Shown piece after piece: positions 8,052 to 16,705 of a stretch of DNA of 64,000 bases. A program made the translations under genes and the position numbers. The notes below the pieces were generated by a model, which was not told where the DNA came from, searched no databases, and saw nothing but the letters and a program-made list of their open reading frames with translations. The stretch is from Aeromicrobium sp. Root472D3 (GTDB lineage Bacteria; Actinomycetota; Actinomycetes; Propionibacteriales; Nocardioidaceae). How positions within the stretch are numbered: the stretch's first letter is position 1; each line of letters starts with the position of its first letter. The stretch is taken from positions 2,937,380 through 3,001,379 of the forward strand of contig NZ_LMET01000001.1 of the NCBI RefSeq assembly GCF_001426485.1, written 5' to 3'.

Positions 8052-8492
8052 CTAAGTCGTCTCCGCGGCACCATCCGGCAGGCATCGCCCGTCCACGAGC
8101 TGCCGTCGCCCGACGGGATCCTCGAGATCGACGACGTAGGGCAGCGCGCGGTTGCCCGGGCAGCGGGCAGCGCCCGGCTCGCCCGGCGTCACCTGGAACG
8201 TGACGACGATCCGGGTCCGCGACGTCCTCACGACGGGGTCGACCACGTCGCCGGTGACGCCGTCATTGCAGCCGAGGCGGGTGACGAGGGCCGTGAACGA
8301 GGTCGAGGTCGTGCTGATGGGCTGACCCGGCCCGAGCGCCCACACAGCGTCGGCGGCGCCCTCGACCTCGTGCCCCCACGACCTCGTGCCGTCCGAAGCC
8401 GCGTCTCCCTGCCCGTCCGGTGCCGCCGTGCACGACGCGACCGCGACCGCGGCGATCAACGCCGCGACCGCACGGGTCAGGAGACAGGGCAT
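8052..8492 (-). CDS. Putative lipoprotein
   Basis: The 146-residue product starts with a signal peptide (MPCLLTRAVAALIAAVAVASC) whose lipobox VASC places the lipidated cysteine at residue 21. The mature domain is short, with two further cysteines in LGCNDG and ARCPGN and another in GRCLPDG. These could form disulfides outside the cell. Segments such as RTRIVVTFQVTP look like beta strands. It is convergent with the ATP-grasp gene, leaving a 21-base gap, and is not in an operon. No family is recognised and no function is proposed. Confidence 0.75.
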   Translation of the reverse strand: MPCLLTRAVAALIAAVAVASCTAAPDGQGDAASDGTRSWGHEVEGAADAVWALGPGQPISTTSTSFTALVTRLGCNDGVTGDVVDPVVRTSRTRIVVTFQVTPGEPGAARCPGNRALPYVVDLEDPVGRRQLVDGRCLPDGAAETT

Positions 8493-8603
8493 GCCGTGAA
8501 CCTACAACGGCGGTGAACCGTCCCGACAGTCTTCGCGTGCCGGCGGCCACCGCCCGACGCGATTGGCATTGCAGACCCCCCGCGCCCCGTGGACAATCGG
8601 CGC

Positions 8604-9488
8604 GTGACCACACCGACCGCGGCCCTCGTGCGCTACTACGACGTGACGAGCGCCGACGGCACCCGCATCCGCGCCTGGACCAACGACGGCGACGGCCCCA
8701 CCGTGCTGGTCTCCAACGGCCTCGGCACCAACCCGCACGCGTGGCCCTCGCTGCTGCGCGCCGGCAGCGGCGTCCGCGTGATCGGCTGGAACCACCGCGG
8801 GACGGGCGGGTCCGCGCGCCCCGACGACGGCCGCGTCGACCTCGAGTCGTTCATCGAGGACGCCATCGCCGTGATGGACGACGCAGGCCTCGACCGCGCC
8901 GTCGTGGCCGCCTGGTCGACCGGTGTCACGATCGCCTTCGAGCTGGCCACCCGTCACCCCGAGCGCGTCGCCGGCATCCTCGCCGTGGCCGGCGTCCCGG
9001 GCAACACGTTCTCGACGATGCTCGCTCCCCTCCACGTGCCGCCGCCGGTCGCGCGGGCCCTGATGGTGGGCCTGGCCCACTCGGCGACCGTCACGGGTCA
9101 CGCCCTGGCGCCCGTGACCCGCAAGCTGCCGTGGACCAACTTCACGACGGACCTGGTCCGCCGGGCCCGCATCATCTCGCCCGCGGCCGACACCGCCGAG
9201 CTGCGGACGCTCCTGCAGGAGTTCTTCACGACGCACCCCGCCTGGTACGCCAAGCTCGCGCTGAGCGTGGCCGAGCACGCCCGCGTCTCGCTCAGCGACC
9301 TCGACATCCCGGTCACGTTCGTCGCCGGCCGGTGGGACGTCTTCACGGGCGCCCGCGACATGCTGACGGCCTCGCAGCGGGTCAGGGGTTCGCGTTACCG
9401 CGAGCTGCGCGGCACGCACTTCATCCCGGTGGAGTTCCCGGACGTCGTGCGCGAGGAGCTGCTCGACCTGCTGGCCCGCGTCGGCTGA
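8604..9488 (+). CDS. Alpha/beta hydrolase
   Basis: The 294-residue product is an alpha/beta-fold hydrolase. The oxyanion-loop region reads VLVSNGLGTNPHAW. The nucleophile elbow is AAWSTGVT near residue 102, with Ser as nucleophile. The acid is probably the Asp in AGRWDVFTG, and the histidine is in RGTHFIPVEFP near the C-terminus. The WNHRGTGGSARPDDGR loop is typical of small-molecule esterase/epoxide hydrolase-like members. GTG 8604 is chosen; an in-frame GTG at 8589 would add five residues. It converges on gatB, with a hairpin between. The substrate is not predictable. Confidence 0.85.
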   Translation: MTTPTAALVRYYDVTSADGTRIRAWTNDGDGPTVLVSNGLGTNPHAWPSLLRAGSGVRVIGWNHRGTGGSARPDDGRVDLESFIEDAIAVMDDAGLDRAVVAAWSTGVTIAFELATRHPERVAGILAVAGVPGNTFSTMLAPLHVPPPVARALMVGLAHSATVTGHALAPVTRKLPWTNFTTDLVRRARIISPAADTAELRTLLQEFFTTHPAWYAKLALSVAEHARVSLSDLDIPVTFVAGRWDVFTGARDMLTASQRVRGSRYRELRGTHFIPVEFPDVVREELLDLLARVG

Positions 9489-9498
9489 GCCGGCGGTC

Positions 9499-9519
9499 GC
9501 CCGGCCGGCCCAGCCGGGC
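9499..9519. terminator. Hairpin between convergent hydrolase and gatB
   Basis: A 7-bp stem (9499-9505 with 9513-9519) with a 7-base loop fills the 30-base gap between the converging hydrolase and gatB stops. No U-tract is present. It may slow or end transcription from both sides. Confidence 0.45.
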
Positions 9520-11015
9520 TACGACAGCTTCTCGAGGATCAGCTCGCGGACGCGGCCCGCGTCGGCCTGTCCGCGCATCTCCTTCATGACCGCACCGATC
9601 AGGGCCCCGGCCACGCCGAGGTTGCCGGCGCGGATCTTGGCGGCGGCATCGGGGTCGCCCTCGATCGCACGGTCGACGGCCGCACCGAGTGCGCCGTCGT
9701 CCGAGACGACCTCGAGCTTGCGCGAGACCACGACCTCCTCGGGCGTGCCCTCACCGGCGATGACGCCGTCGAAGACCGACCGCGCGAGCTTGTCGTTGAT
9801 GCGCTTGGCGTCGATCAGCCCCTGGATCTCGGCGACCTGCTGCGGCGTGATGCCCAGCGCGTCGAGGTCGTGCCCCGACTCGTTGGCGCGACGCGCCATC
9901 TCGCCGAGCCACCACTTCTTGGCGGCCTGCGGCGTGGTGCCGGCCTCGACCGTGGCGACGATCAGGTCGAGCGCACCCGCGCCGATCGTGTCGCGCATGT
10001 CGAGGTCGGAGAAGCCCCAGTCGGCCTGCAGGCGCGCGCGGCGGACGGCCGGCGGCTCGGGCAGCGTGGCCCGCAGCTCCTCGACCCACTCGCGCGACGG
10101 CGAGACGGGCGCCAGGTCGGGCTCCGGGAAGTAGCGGTAGTCGTCGGCGTCGGACTTCTCACGGCCCGAGAGCGTCGTGCCGGTGTCCTCCTGGAAGTGC
10201 CGGGTCTCCTGCACGACCCTGCCCCCGGCGTCGAGGATGCCCGCGTGACGCGAGATCTCGAAGCGGACGGCGCGCTCGACCGACCGGAACGAGTTGACGT
10301 TCTTGGTCTCCGAGCGGGTGCCGAGCGTCGTGGAGCCCTTGGGCTTGAGCGACAGGTTGACGTCGGCGCGCAGCGATCCCTGGTCCATGCGGACGTCGGA
10401 GACGCCGAGGCCGCCGATGAGGTCGCGGACGTGCGACACGTAGGCGCGGGCGACCGCGGGCGCCTTCTCGGGCGGCACCTCGATCGTGCGGGTGACGATC
10501 TCGATCAGCGGGATGCCGGCCCGGTTGTAGTCGACCAGCGAGAAGTCGGCGCCGTGGATGCGTCCGGTGGAGCCGCCGACGTGCAGGGCCTTGCCGGTGT
10601 CCTCCTCCATGTGGGCGCGCTCGATCTCGATGCGGAAGGTCTCGCCGTCCACCTCGACGTCGACGTACCCGTCGAAGGCGATGGGCTCGTCGTACTGCGA
10701 CGTCTGGAAGTTCTTCGGCATGTCGGGGTAGAAGTAGTTCTTGCGCGCGAAGCGGCACCACTGCGCGATCTCGCAGTTGAGCGCCAGGCCCATGCGGATC
10801 GCGGACTCGACGGCCTTGGCGTTGACGACCGGCAGGGCGCCGGGCAGGGCCAGGCACACGGGGCAGACCTGCGTGTTGGGCTCGGCGCCGAACTCGGTCG
10901 GGCAGCCGCAGAACATCTTGGTCGCGGTGTTGAGCTCGATGTGGATCTCGAGCCCCATGACGGGGTCGTAGCGGGTGAGGGCTTCCTCGAAGGGAACCAG
11001 CGTCTCGACGGTCAT
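9519..11015 (-). CDS. gatB: Asp-tRNA(Asn)/Glu-tRNA(Gln) amidotransferase subunit B
   Basis: GatB binds mischarged Glu-tRNA(Gln) or Asp-tRNA(Asn) and phosphorylates the acyl group so that ammonia from GatA can amidate it. The 498-residue product has the [13 protein letters not shown] opening near residue 18 and the zinc-binding cysteines of MFCGC and CPVC near 34-55. The [13 protein letters not shown] motif is in the middle. The tail domain around KLARSVFDG and a helical YqeY-like C-terminus follow, and length is normal. ATG 11015 overlaps the gatA stop by four bases (ATGA), so translation is coupled. The gene order gatC-gatA-gatB near ligA matches other actinobacteria, although pfkA, present there in mycobacteria, is absent here. 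Confidence 0.96.
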   Translation of the reverse strand: MTVETLVPFEEALTRYDPVMGLEIHIELNTATKMFCGCPTEFGAEPNTQVCPVCLALPGALPVVNAKAVESAIRMGLALNCEIAQWCRFARKNYFYPDMPKNFQTSQYDEPIAFDGYVDVEVDGETFRIEIERAHMEEDTGKALHVGGSTGRIHGADFSLVDYNRAGIPLIEIVTRTIEVPPEKAPAVARAYVSHVRDLIGGLGVSDVRMDQGSLRADVNLSLKPKGSTTLGTRSETKNVNSFRSVERAVRFEISRHAGILDAGGRVVQETRHFQEDTGTTLSGREKSDADDYRYFPEPDLAPVSPSREWVEELRATLPEPPAVRRARLQADWGFSDLDMRDTIGAGALDLIVATVEAGTTPQAAKKWWLGEMARRANESGHDLDALGITPQQVAEIQGLIDAKRINDKLARSVFDGVIAGEGTPEEVVVSRKLEVVSDDGALGAAVDRAIEGDPDAAAKIRAGNLGVAGALIGAVMKEMRGQADAGRVRELILEKLS

Positions 11016-12526
11016 CGGATGGCCTCCAGCTCGGGTGCGCGGGACAGCAGCGTGCCGCCCCACTTCTGCTCGAGCAGCTGCTCGAGTGCGGCCGCCGCGT
11101 TGTAGAGGCGGTCGTCGGCCTTCTGGGGGGCCAGGAACTGCAGGCCCACCGGCAGGTCGTCCTCGTCGGCCAGGCCGACCGGCAGCGACAGGCCCGGGAT
11201 GCCGACGAGGTTCGCCGGGATCGTGGCGACGTCGCCGAGGTACATCGCCAACGGGTCGTCGAGCTTGTCGCCCAGCGGGTAGGCGGTGGTCGGGGACGTC
11301 GGCGAGACCAGCACGTCGACGTCGGCGAACGCCGCCGCGAAGTCGCGCGACAGGATCGTGCGGACCTTCTGCGCCGAGCCGTAGTAGGCGTCGTAGTAGC
11401 CGCTCGACAGGGCGTAGGTGCCGAGGATGATGCGGCGCTTGACCTCGTCGCCGAACCCCGCGTCACGGCTCGAGGCCATGACCTGCTCGGCGCTGGGGTC
11501 GTCGACGCCGGCGGGGGGCACGCGCACGCCGTAGCGCATCGCGTCGAACTTGGCGAGGTTGCTGCTCGCCTCGCTCGGCATGACGAGGTAGTACGCGCCG
11601 AGCGCGTACCTCAGGCTGGGGATCGACACCTCGACGACCTCGGCGCCCGCGGACGTCAGGAGCTCGACGGCCTCGGTGAAGCGGGCCTCGACACCGGGCT
11701 GGAAGCCCTCGCCGCCCAGCTCGCGCACGATGCCGATGCGCAGCCCCTTGACGTCGGCCCGGCGGGCCGCGGCGACGACGGCGGGCACCGCGTCGGGGAT
11801 GCTCGTGGAGTCCATGGGGTCGTGACCCGCGATCAGCTCGTGCAGCAGAGCGGCGTCGAGCACCGTGCGGGTGACGGGCCCGGCCTGGTCGAGGCTGCTG
11901 GCCATCGCGACGAGGCCGTAGCGGCTGACCCCTCCGTACGTCGGCTTGACGCCGACCGTGCCGGTCAGCGCGCCCGGCTGACGGATCGAGCCACCGGTGT
12001 CGGTGCCGATCGCGAGCGGGGCCTCGAAGGCCGCGACCGCGGCGGCCGACCCACCGCCCGAGCCGCCCGGGATGCGGGTCGTGTCCCACGGGTTGTGGGT
12101 CGGCCCGTACGCGGAGTGCTCGGTGGACGAGCCCATCGCGAACTCGTCCATGTTGGTCTTGCCCAGGATCGGCAGGCCGGCAGCCTTGATGCGGGCCGTC
12201 ACGGTCGCGTCGTACGGCGGGATCCAGCCGTCGAGGATCTTCGAGCCGCACGTCGTCGGCATGCCCTTGGTCGCCAGCACGTCCTTGATCGCGATCGGCA
12301 CGCCGGCCAGGTACGGCAGCTGGTCGCCGTCGGCGCGGCGCCGGTCGACGTCGGCGGCCGCGGCCAGCGCGCCCTCGGCGTCGACGTGCAGGAACGCGTG
12401 GATCGATCCGTCGACGGACTCGATGCGGTCGACGAGCGCCCGGGTCACCTCGACGGAGGAGACCTCCTCGGCCGACAGGGCGCGTGCGAGCTCGTCGGCG
12501 GTCTTGCGGGTCAGGTCGCTGCTCAT
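11012..12526 (-). CDS. gatA: Asp-tRNA(Asn)/Glu-tRNA(Gln) amidotransferase subunit A
   Basis: GatA is the glutaminase subunit and supplies ammonia to GatB. The 504-residue product is an amidase-signature enzyme with the Ser-cisSer-Lys triad visible. The catalytic lysine is in [14 protein letters not shown] near residue 80. The Gly/Ser-rich loop is [15 protein letters not shown] near 155, and the nucleophile region [18 protein letters not shown] is near 175. It starts at ATG 12526, one base after the gatC stop, and its own stop overlaps the gatB start. It works in the cytoplasm as the GatCAB heterotrimer. Its presence suggests that the organism makes Gln-tRNA or Asn-tRNA indirectly. Confidence 0.97.
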   Translation of the reverse strand: MSSDLTRKTADELARALSAEEVSSVEVTRALVDRIESVDGSIHAFLHVDAEGALAAAADVDRRRADGDQLPYLAGVPIAIKDVLATKGMPTTCGSKILDGWIPPYDATVTARIKAAGLPILGKTNMDEFAMGSSTEHSAYGPTHNPWDTTRIPGGSGGGSAAAVAAFEAPLAIGTDTGGSIRQPGALTGTVGVKPTYGGVSRYGLVAMASSLDQAGPVTRTVLDAALLHELIAGHDPMDSTSIPDAVPAVVAAARRADVKGLRIGIVRELGGEGFQPGVEARFTEAVELLTSAGAEVVEVSIPSLRYALGAYYLVMPSEASSNLAKFDAMRYGVRVPPAGVDDPSAEQVMASSRDAGFGDEVKRRIILGTYALSSGYYDAYYGSAQKVRTILSRDFAAAFADVDVLVSPTSPTTAYPLGDKLDDPLAMYLGDVATIPANLVGIPGLSLPVGLADEDDLPVGLQFLAPQKADDRLYNAAAALEQLLEQKWGGTLLSRAPELEAIR

Positions 12527-12527
12527 G

Positions 12528-12836
12528 TCAGCCCTCTCCCAGGATCTTCGGGACCAGGAACCGCTGCTGGTCGGAGGCGGGTGCCGCGGCGAGGGCGTCG
12601 GCGGGCGCGAGACTCGGACGGACGACGTCCTCGCGGAAGACGTTGTCGACCGGCACCGGGTGGCTCATGGCCGGGACGTCGTCGCCGGCGGCCTCCTGGA
12701 CGCTCGCGACGTGCTCGAGGATCGCGGGGAGCTCGGTGGCGAGGTGGTCGAGCTCAGCGTCGCTGAGGTCGATGCGGGCGAGGCCGGCCAGATGGACGAC
12801 GTCCTCGCGGGAGATACCCGTGACGGGCTCAGACAT
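12528..12836 (-). CDS. gatC: Asp-tRNA(Asn)/Glu-tRNA(Gln) amidotransferase subunit C
   Basis: GatC is the small scaffold that wraps around GatA and stabilises the complex with GatB. The product is 102 residues, starting [25 protein letters not shown], which is the typical helical N-terminus. The C-terminal part has [11 protein letters not shown] and the conserved FLVPKILG ending. ATG 12836 has AAGGAC about six bases upstream, which decides the start over the longer reading frame to 12917. It is the first gene of gatC-gatA-gatB. The 137-base gap to the divergent hydrolase at 12974 must hold the operon promoter. Confidence 0.95.
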   Translation of the reverse strand: MSEPVTGISREDVVHLAGLARIDLSDAELDHLATELPAILEHVASVQEAAGDDVPAMSHPVPVDNVFREDVVRPSLAPADALAAAPASDQQRFLVPKILGEG

Positions 12837-12973
12837 ACAGGTCCTTCGAGATGAGTGGACTCGCTGGTGGGTCGAGCTGGTGACGTACTCGCCCATCCTA
12901 GTGACCCGGCCGGACACCCTCCACGGGGTGTCGTGGGACCGCGGGATGCCCGATTCTCTGTCAGGATCGGCCC

Positions 12974-13813
12974 ATGGAACCAGCGCGCATCTCCCGGGTC
13001 GACCACGCCGGACTGACCTTCGACGTCATCGACTCCGGCCCGCTCGACGGCGTCCCCGTCGTCCTCCTGCACGGCTTCCCGCAGCGGGCCACGTCGTGGG
13101 CCGCGGTGTCGGAGCACCTGCACGCCGCGGGGCTGCGGACGTACGCGCTCGACCAGCGCGGCTACTCCCCCGGCGCACGCCCCCTGTCGCGCTTCGCGTA
13201 CGGCATCGACGAGCTCGTGGCCGACGCCAAGGCCCTGGTCGACGAGATCGGCACGCCCGTCCACGTCGTGGGCCACGACTGGGGATCGGCGGTCGCATGG
13301 GCCGTCGCCGCCGCGCACCCCGCCGACGTCCTGTCGCTGACGGCGGTCTCCGTCGCGCACCCCGCCGCCTTCATGCGGTCGATGGTCAGCAGCTCGCAGC
13401 TGCTGAAGTCGTACTACATGCTGGTGTTCCAGCTGCCCGTCCTGCCCGAGCGGATGCTCAGCCGCCGTGGCGGCCTGGGCGAGCGCATCCTGCGCGCGTC
13501 CGGCATGGACTCCCGCATGATCGAGACGTTCCGCGACGAGATCGTCGCCGACGGCGCGCTGCGGGGCGGTCTCGGCTACTACCGCTCGATCGTCCGGTCG
13601 GCCGGGTCGTTCGGCCGCACGGTCCCGGTGCCCACGACGTACGTGTGGAGCGACGGCGACACGGCCCTCGTGCGGCGCGGGGCCGACCTGACACCGCAGT
13701 TCGTCACGGGTCCGTACGAGCTCGAGGTCATCGCGGGCGCGACGCACTGGATCCCCGACCAGCACCCCGCCGAGCTCGCCGACATCGTCGTGCGCCGGGT
13801 CGGCTCGGTCTAG
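12974..13813 (+). CDS. Alpha/beta hydrolase, epoxide hydrolase/dehalogenase type
   Basis: The product is 279 residues. The HGFPQRATSW loop near residue 35 and the nucleophile elbow VVGHDWGSAVAW near 96 carry an aspartate nucleophile, as in epoxide hydrolases and haloalkane dehalogenases rather than serine esterases. The cap region contains MLVFQLPVLPERMLSRRGG, and the catalytic histidine is in GATHWIPDQHP. These features point to hydrolysis of an epoxide through a covalent ester intermediate, but the natural substrate is unknown. Its stop codon shares the bases CTAG with the convergent GtrA gene (13810-13813). The start ATG 12974 is the first in frame. Confidence 0.85.
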   Translation: MEPARISRVDHAGLTFDVIDSGPLDGVPVVLLHGFPQRATSWAAVSEHLHAAGLRTYALDQRGYSPGARPLSRFAYGIDELVADAKALVDEIGTPVHVVGHDWGSAVAWAVAAAHPADVLSLTAVSVAHPAAFMRSMVSSSQLLKSYYMLVFQLPVLPERMLSRRGGLGERILRASGMDSRMIETFRDEIVADGALRGGLGYYRSIVRSAGSFGRTVPVPTTYVWSDGDTALVRRGADLTPQFVTGPYELEVIAGATHWIPDQHPAELADIVVRRVGSV

Positions 13814-14235
13814 ACGACGTCGCAGACGTCCTCGTCGCGCCGGAACGAGAACGACCGGTGCCCCACGAAGCTCAGCAGGGTCGTGATCAGCACGACGACC
13901 CCTTGGGCCAGCACGGGCGGCACGCCCACGACCTCCACCAGGACCGGCAGGACGGCGGCGTTGACGCCGATCGAGACCGCGTAGACCGACACGAACCGCA
14001 CCAGGTCGCGCAGGACGTGACCGTGCACGACGAACACGAGGCGTCGGTACAGGACGAACGCGACGGAGATGCCGACCGCGTACGAGCACAGCAGGCTCAG
14101 CAGGTAGCCGAAGCGCACGTCGTGGAAGACCCAGAGGGTCAGGGCACCGAACGTCAGGTAGCCCAGGACGGTGTTGAAGCCGCCGACGAGCACGAAGCGC
14201 ACCTTCTGGTCGGCGAGGAGACGCCTGATCGTCAT
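13810..14235 (-). CDS. GtrA family membrane protein
   Basis: The 141-residue product is a GtrA-like protein with four predicted transmembrane helices. The first begins at VRFVLVGGFNTVLGYLTFGAL, and the last pair ends before HRSFSFRR. The VGGFNT start and the NxxxxFxxxRxxVF style motif (SVAFVLYRRLVF) are family hallmarks. GtrA proteins are thought to help move or modify lipid-linked sugars for cell-surface polysaccharides. Its ATG overlaps the stop of the upstream gene at 14232 by four bases, so the two are cotranscribed. No glycosyltransferase lies nearby, so its partner cannot be named. Confidence 0.8.
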   Translation of the reverse strand: MTIRRLLADQKVRFVLVGGFNTVLGYLTFGALTLWVFHDVRFGYLLSLLCSYAVGISVAFVLYRRLVFVVHGHVLRDLVRFVSVYAVSIGVNAAVLPVLVEVVGVPPVLAQGVVVLITTLLSFVGHRSFSFRRDEDVCDVV

Positions 14236-14615
14236 GACGCGCGCACCAGTCGTCGCACCGCGGCGAGCCGGTCGTCGCTCGCGTGCAGCTCGCTCCACCG
14301 GTTGCGCGGCGACCACCGGCGGAAGCGGCCGCACGGCGTGACCGACGTCGACCTCCCGGCCTCGACGTCGCGCAGGCACGCCTGGCAGCACCCGCGGTGG
14401 TGGATGCTCGCGTGCCGGCACCGCAGGCACCCCTCGTCGTCCGCCACCTCGCGCGGCCACAGCATCCAGAGCGCGGCGATCAGCGGCGGGCCGACCAGGA
14501 GCCCGGCCCACCCCCACCACGACCACAGCCCGACACCCACGACGGCGACCTGGACGAGCACCAGCGCCGTCGTCACGGCTCGCTCGGCCCACGCCGGCAC
14601 GACAGGTCTACGCAC
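14232..14615 (-). CDS. Membrane protein with cysteine-rich cytoplasmic segment
   Basis: The 127-residue product has an N-terminal hydrophobic pair of helices (TTALVLVQVAVVGVGLWSWW and GLLVGPPLIAALWMLW). A Cys/His cluster follows: CLRCRHASIHHRGCCQAC, which could bind zinc. The C-terminus is basic. It starts at GTG 14615 and is coupled to the GtrA gene through an ATGA overlap. I do not recognise a family. The layout suggests a membrane-anchored small zinc-binding domain whose role may concern the GtrA partner. Confidence 0.6.
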   Translation of the reverse strand: MRRPVVPAWAERAVTTALVLVQVAVVGVGLWSWWGWAGLLVGPPLIAALWMLWPREVADDEGCLRCRHASIHHRGCCQACLRDVEAGRSTSVTPCGRFRRWSPRNRWSELHASDDRLAAVRRLVRAS

Positions 14616-14657
14616 CTCGCAATGCTAGTGGTTCCCCCGCTCCGGCGAGGAGCGGAG

Positions 14658-16325
14658 TCAGTCGGGGACGGGGGCGAGGTGCGCGTGCACCTGGGCGACG
14701 GCGCCCGCCCCCTCGCCGCTGGCCGAGGCGACGCGCTTCATCGACCCGGCCCGGACGTCGCCCGCGGCGAAGACTCCCGGCACGGTCGTCTCGAGGGGTG
14801 CCGGGGGCAGTCCGTCGCGCCACCTGTCTCTCGGGATGTCGCGACCGGTCAGGACGAACCCCCGCTCGTCGCGTGCCACGTCGTCGGGCAGCCAGTCGCA
14901 CTCCGGCTCGGCCCCCAGCAGCAGGAACAGGCCGTCGGCCGGCAGCCGCTCCGGCTCGCCGCCGGCACCCTGCAGCGCGATCCACTCGAGGTGCCCCTCG
15001 CCGTCGCCGTCGACGACCCGCGAGCCGACCCGCACCGTGATGTCGTCATGGGTGGCGATCTCGTCGACCAGGTAGGCCGACATCGTCTCGGACAGCGACG
15101 CCCGGCGCACGACGATCGTCACGCTGCGGGCGAAGCGCGCGAGGTGCAGCGCGGCCTGCCCCGCCGAGTTGCCACCCCCCACGACGAAGACGTCACGCCC
15201 CTCCATCTCGCGCGCGACGCTGGTGGCGGCGCCGTAGTGCACCCCCGTGCCGACCAGACGCTCGAGGCTCGGCACGCCGAGCCGCCGGTAGCGCACGCCG
15301 CACGCCACCAGCACCGCCCGGGCGCGCAGGACGCCGTCGTCGTACGCGACCTCGTGCAGCGTGCCCGGCGTCAGGTTGGTCGCGGCCCGCCCGGTGAAGA
15401 TGCGCGCGCCGAACCGCGTCGCCTGCAGGCGGGCACGGAAGGCCAGGCGCATGCCGGAGACGCCGCGCGGGAAGCCCAGGTAGTTGCGGATCATCGAGCT
15501 CGTGCCGGCCTGACCACCCACCGCCTCGGGATCGAGCACGACGGTGCGCAGCCCCTCGGACGCCCCGTACACGGCTGCCGCCAGGCCGGCGGGCCCGGCG
15601 CCGATGATCAGCAGGTCGGCCACGTAGTCGTCGCCCAGGTCGCGCGGCGACCCGTAGTAGGCGCTGGCCACGAGCCGGTCGGTGGCCCCGGCGATCGTCG
15701 GACGCCCGTACGCCGACACGAGCGGCAGGGGCGCGTCGTCACCGACCTCGTCGAGCAGCTCGCGGCCGACCGGGCTGTCGGGGCGGTAGCGGCTCCACGG
15801 CGAGCCCATGCGGTCGAGGAAGTCACGGATGCCCGCGACGGCGGGCTGGGTGCCGTCGTCGACGATGCGGACGCCTGCCACCTCGGGCCGCGACGTCGTG
15901 GTCGCCCACTCCGACAGGTACTCCGTGATCGCGGTGTGGAACTCCTCGTCGCGCGGACCCTGCGGGATCAGCAGGTACGTGTCGAGACGGCCGACGGCCA
16001 GGGCGGGTCGCAGCACCTCGAGCGCCGCCTGGAACGTGCCGGCCGGCACCAGGACGACGCGACGGCTGCTGGGCGACAGACGTCGCAGCTCGTCGACGAG
16101 GTCGAGCGCGCTGCCGTCGAGGGCGTGGTCGACGCCCAGGAGCGCGATCTGGCGGCCGTCGTCGAGCAGCGAGACGGCCTCGTCCACGACCACCTCGGGC
16201 CCCAGCAGGGTGCGCACGTCGTAGTCGCGGGAGTACCGGCTGCGGAACTCGTCCTCCAGCACGTCACGGCTGTCGGCGGTGGCAGCGAGCAGGATGACGG
16301 GCTTCTGGCGCGCAGACTCGGTCAT
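14658..16325 (-). CDS. Receiver-like domain fused to thioredoxin-reductase-like flavoprotein
   Basis: The product is 555 residues. The first 130 or so (starting KPVILLAATADSRDVLEDEF) look like a response-regulator-type domain. After a linker, a FAD- and NAD(P)H-binding module of the thioredoxin reductase family begins near residue 236. It shows LLIIGAGPAGLAAAVYGASEG for FAD, GGQAGTSSMIRNYLGFP, VFVVGGGNSAGQAALHLARFA for NADPH, and GVFAAGDVRAGSMKRVA near the end. The redox-active CxxC of true thioredoxin reductases is not seen, so it probably reduces another acceptor. Fusions of this type occur widely in actinobacteria and cyanobacteria with unknown function. The gene stands alone on its strand. 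Confidence 0.8.
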   Translation of the reverse strand: MTESARQKPVILLAATADSRDVLEDEFRSRYSRDYDVRTLLGPEVVVDEAVSLLDDGRQIALLGVDHALDGSALDLVDELRRLSPSSRRVVLVPAGTFQAALEVLRPALAVGRLDTYLLIPQGPRDEEFHTAITEYLSEWATTTSRPEVAGVRIVDDGTQPAVAGIRDFLDRMGSPWSRYRPDSPVGRELLDEVGDDAPLPLVSAYGRPTIAGATDRLVASAYYGSPRDLGDDYVADLLIIGAGPAGLAAAVYGASEGLRTVVLDPEAVGGQAGTSSMIRNYLGFPRGVSGMRLAFRARLQATRFGARIFTGRAATNLTPGTLHEVAYDDGVLRARAVLVACGVRYRRLGVPSLERLVGTGVHYGAATSVAREMEGRDVFVVGGGNSAGQAALHLARFARSVTIVVRRASLSETMSAYLVDEIATHDDITVRVGSRVVDGDGEGHLEWIALQGAGGEPERLPADGLFLLLGAEPECDWLPDDVARDERGFVLTGRDIPRDRWRDGLPPAPLETTVPGVFAAGDVRAGSMKRVASASGEGAGAVAQVHAHLAPVPD

Positions 16326-16357
16326 GCGCGAAAAGTAGCAGTCCCTAGGCTGTGCTC

Positions 16358-16705
16358 ATGCCACCTCAGAAGCCGACCGACCTGGGCCCGCTCGACGCCG
16401 CGGCGTTCCTGTGCGAGGTCGCGATGGTCGTGCTCCTCGTGCTGGCGGGCCACGGGTTCGCCGACGGCTGGCGCGGGTGGGCCGTGGGCGTCTTCCTGGC
16501 GCTCGTCGCGATCGCGATCTGGGCGCAGTGGATGTCGCCCACCTCGGTGCGCCGGCTCGAGCTGCCGACCCGGCTGGTCGTGCAGATCATGCTGTTCGTC
16601 ACGACGGCGCTCTACGCCGCGGCCGGCGGGCTCGTGTGGGCCGGCCTGGGCTTCGCAGCGATCGCGACGGCGGTCTTCGTCGCGCTGTCGCGTCAGGACG
16701 CCTGA
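16358..16705 (+). CDS. YrdB-like (DUF2568) membrane protein
   Basis: The product is 115 residues with about four hydrophobic helices: AAFLCEVAMVVLLVLAGHG, WAVGVFLALVAIAIWAQW, QIMLFVTTALYAAAG and a last one ending at FVALS. The WMSPTSVRRLELPTRLV segment between helices two and three is characteristic of the YrdB/DUF2568 family, for which no function is known. ATG 16358 is used; a GTG six bases upstream is possible. Its last 13 bases overlap the 3' end of the convergent pseudouridine synthase gene. Confidence 0.75.
   Translation: MPPQKPTDLGPLDAAAFLCEVAMVVLLVLAGHGFADGWRGWAVGVFLALVAIAIWAQWMSPTSVRRLELPTRLVVQIMLFVTTALYAAAGGLVWAGLGFAAIATAVFVALSRQDA

Noticed and set aside
12484..14628. 714-codon open frame on the plus strand
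   Set aside because: It crosses gatC antisense, then reads the epoxide-hydrolase-like gene out of frame, then the GtrA gene antisense. No motif supports it.
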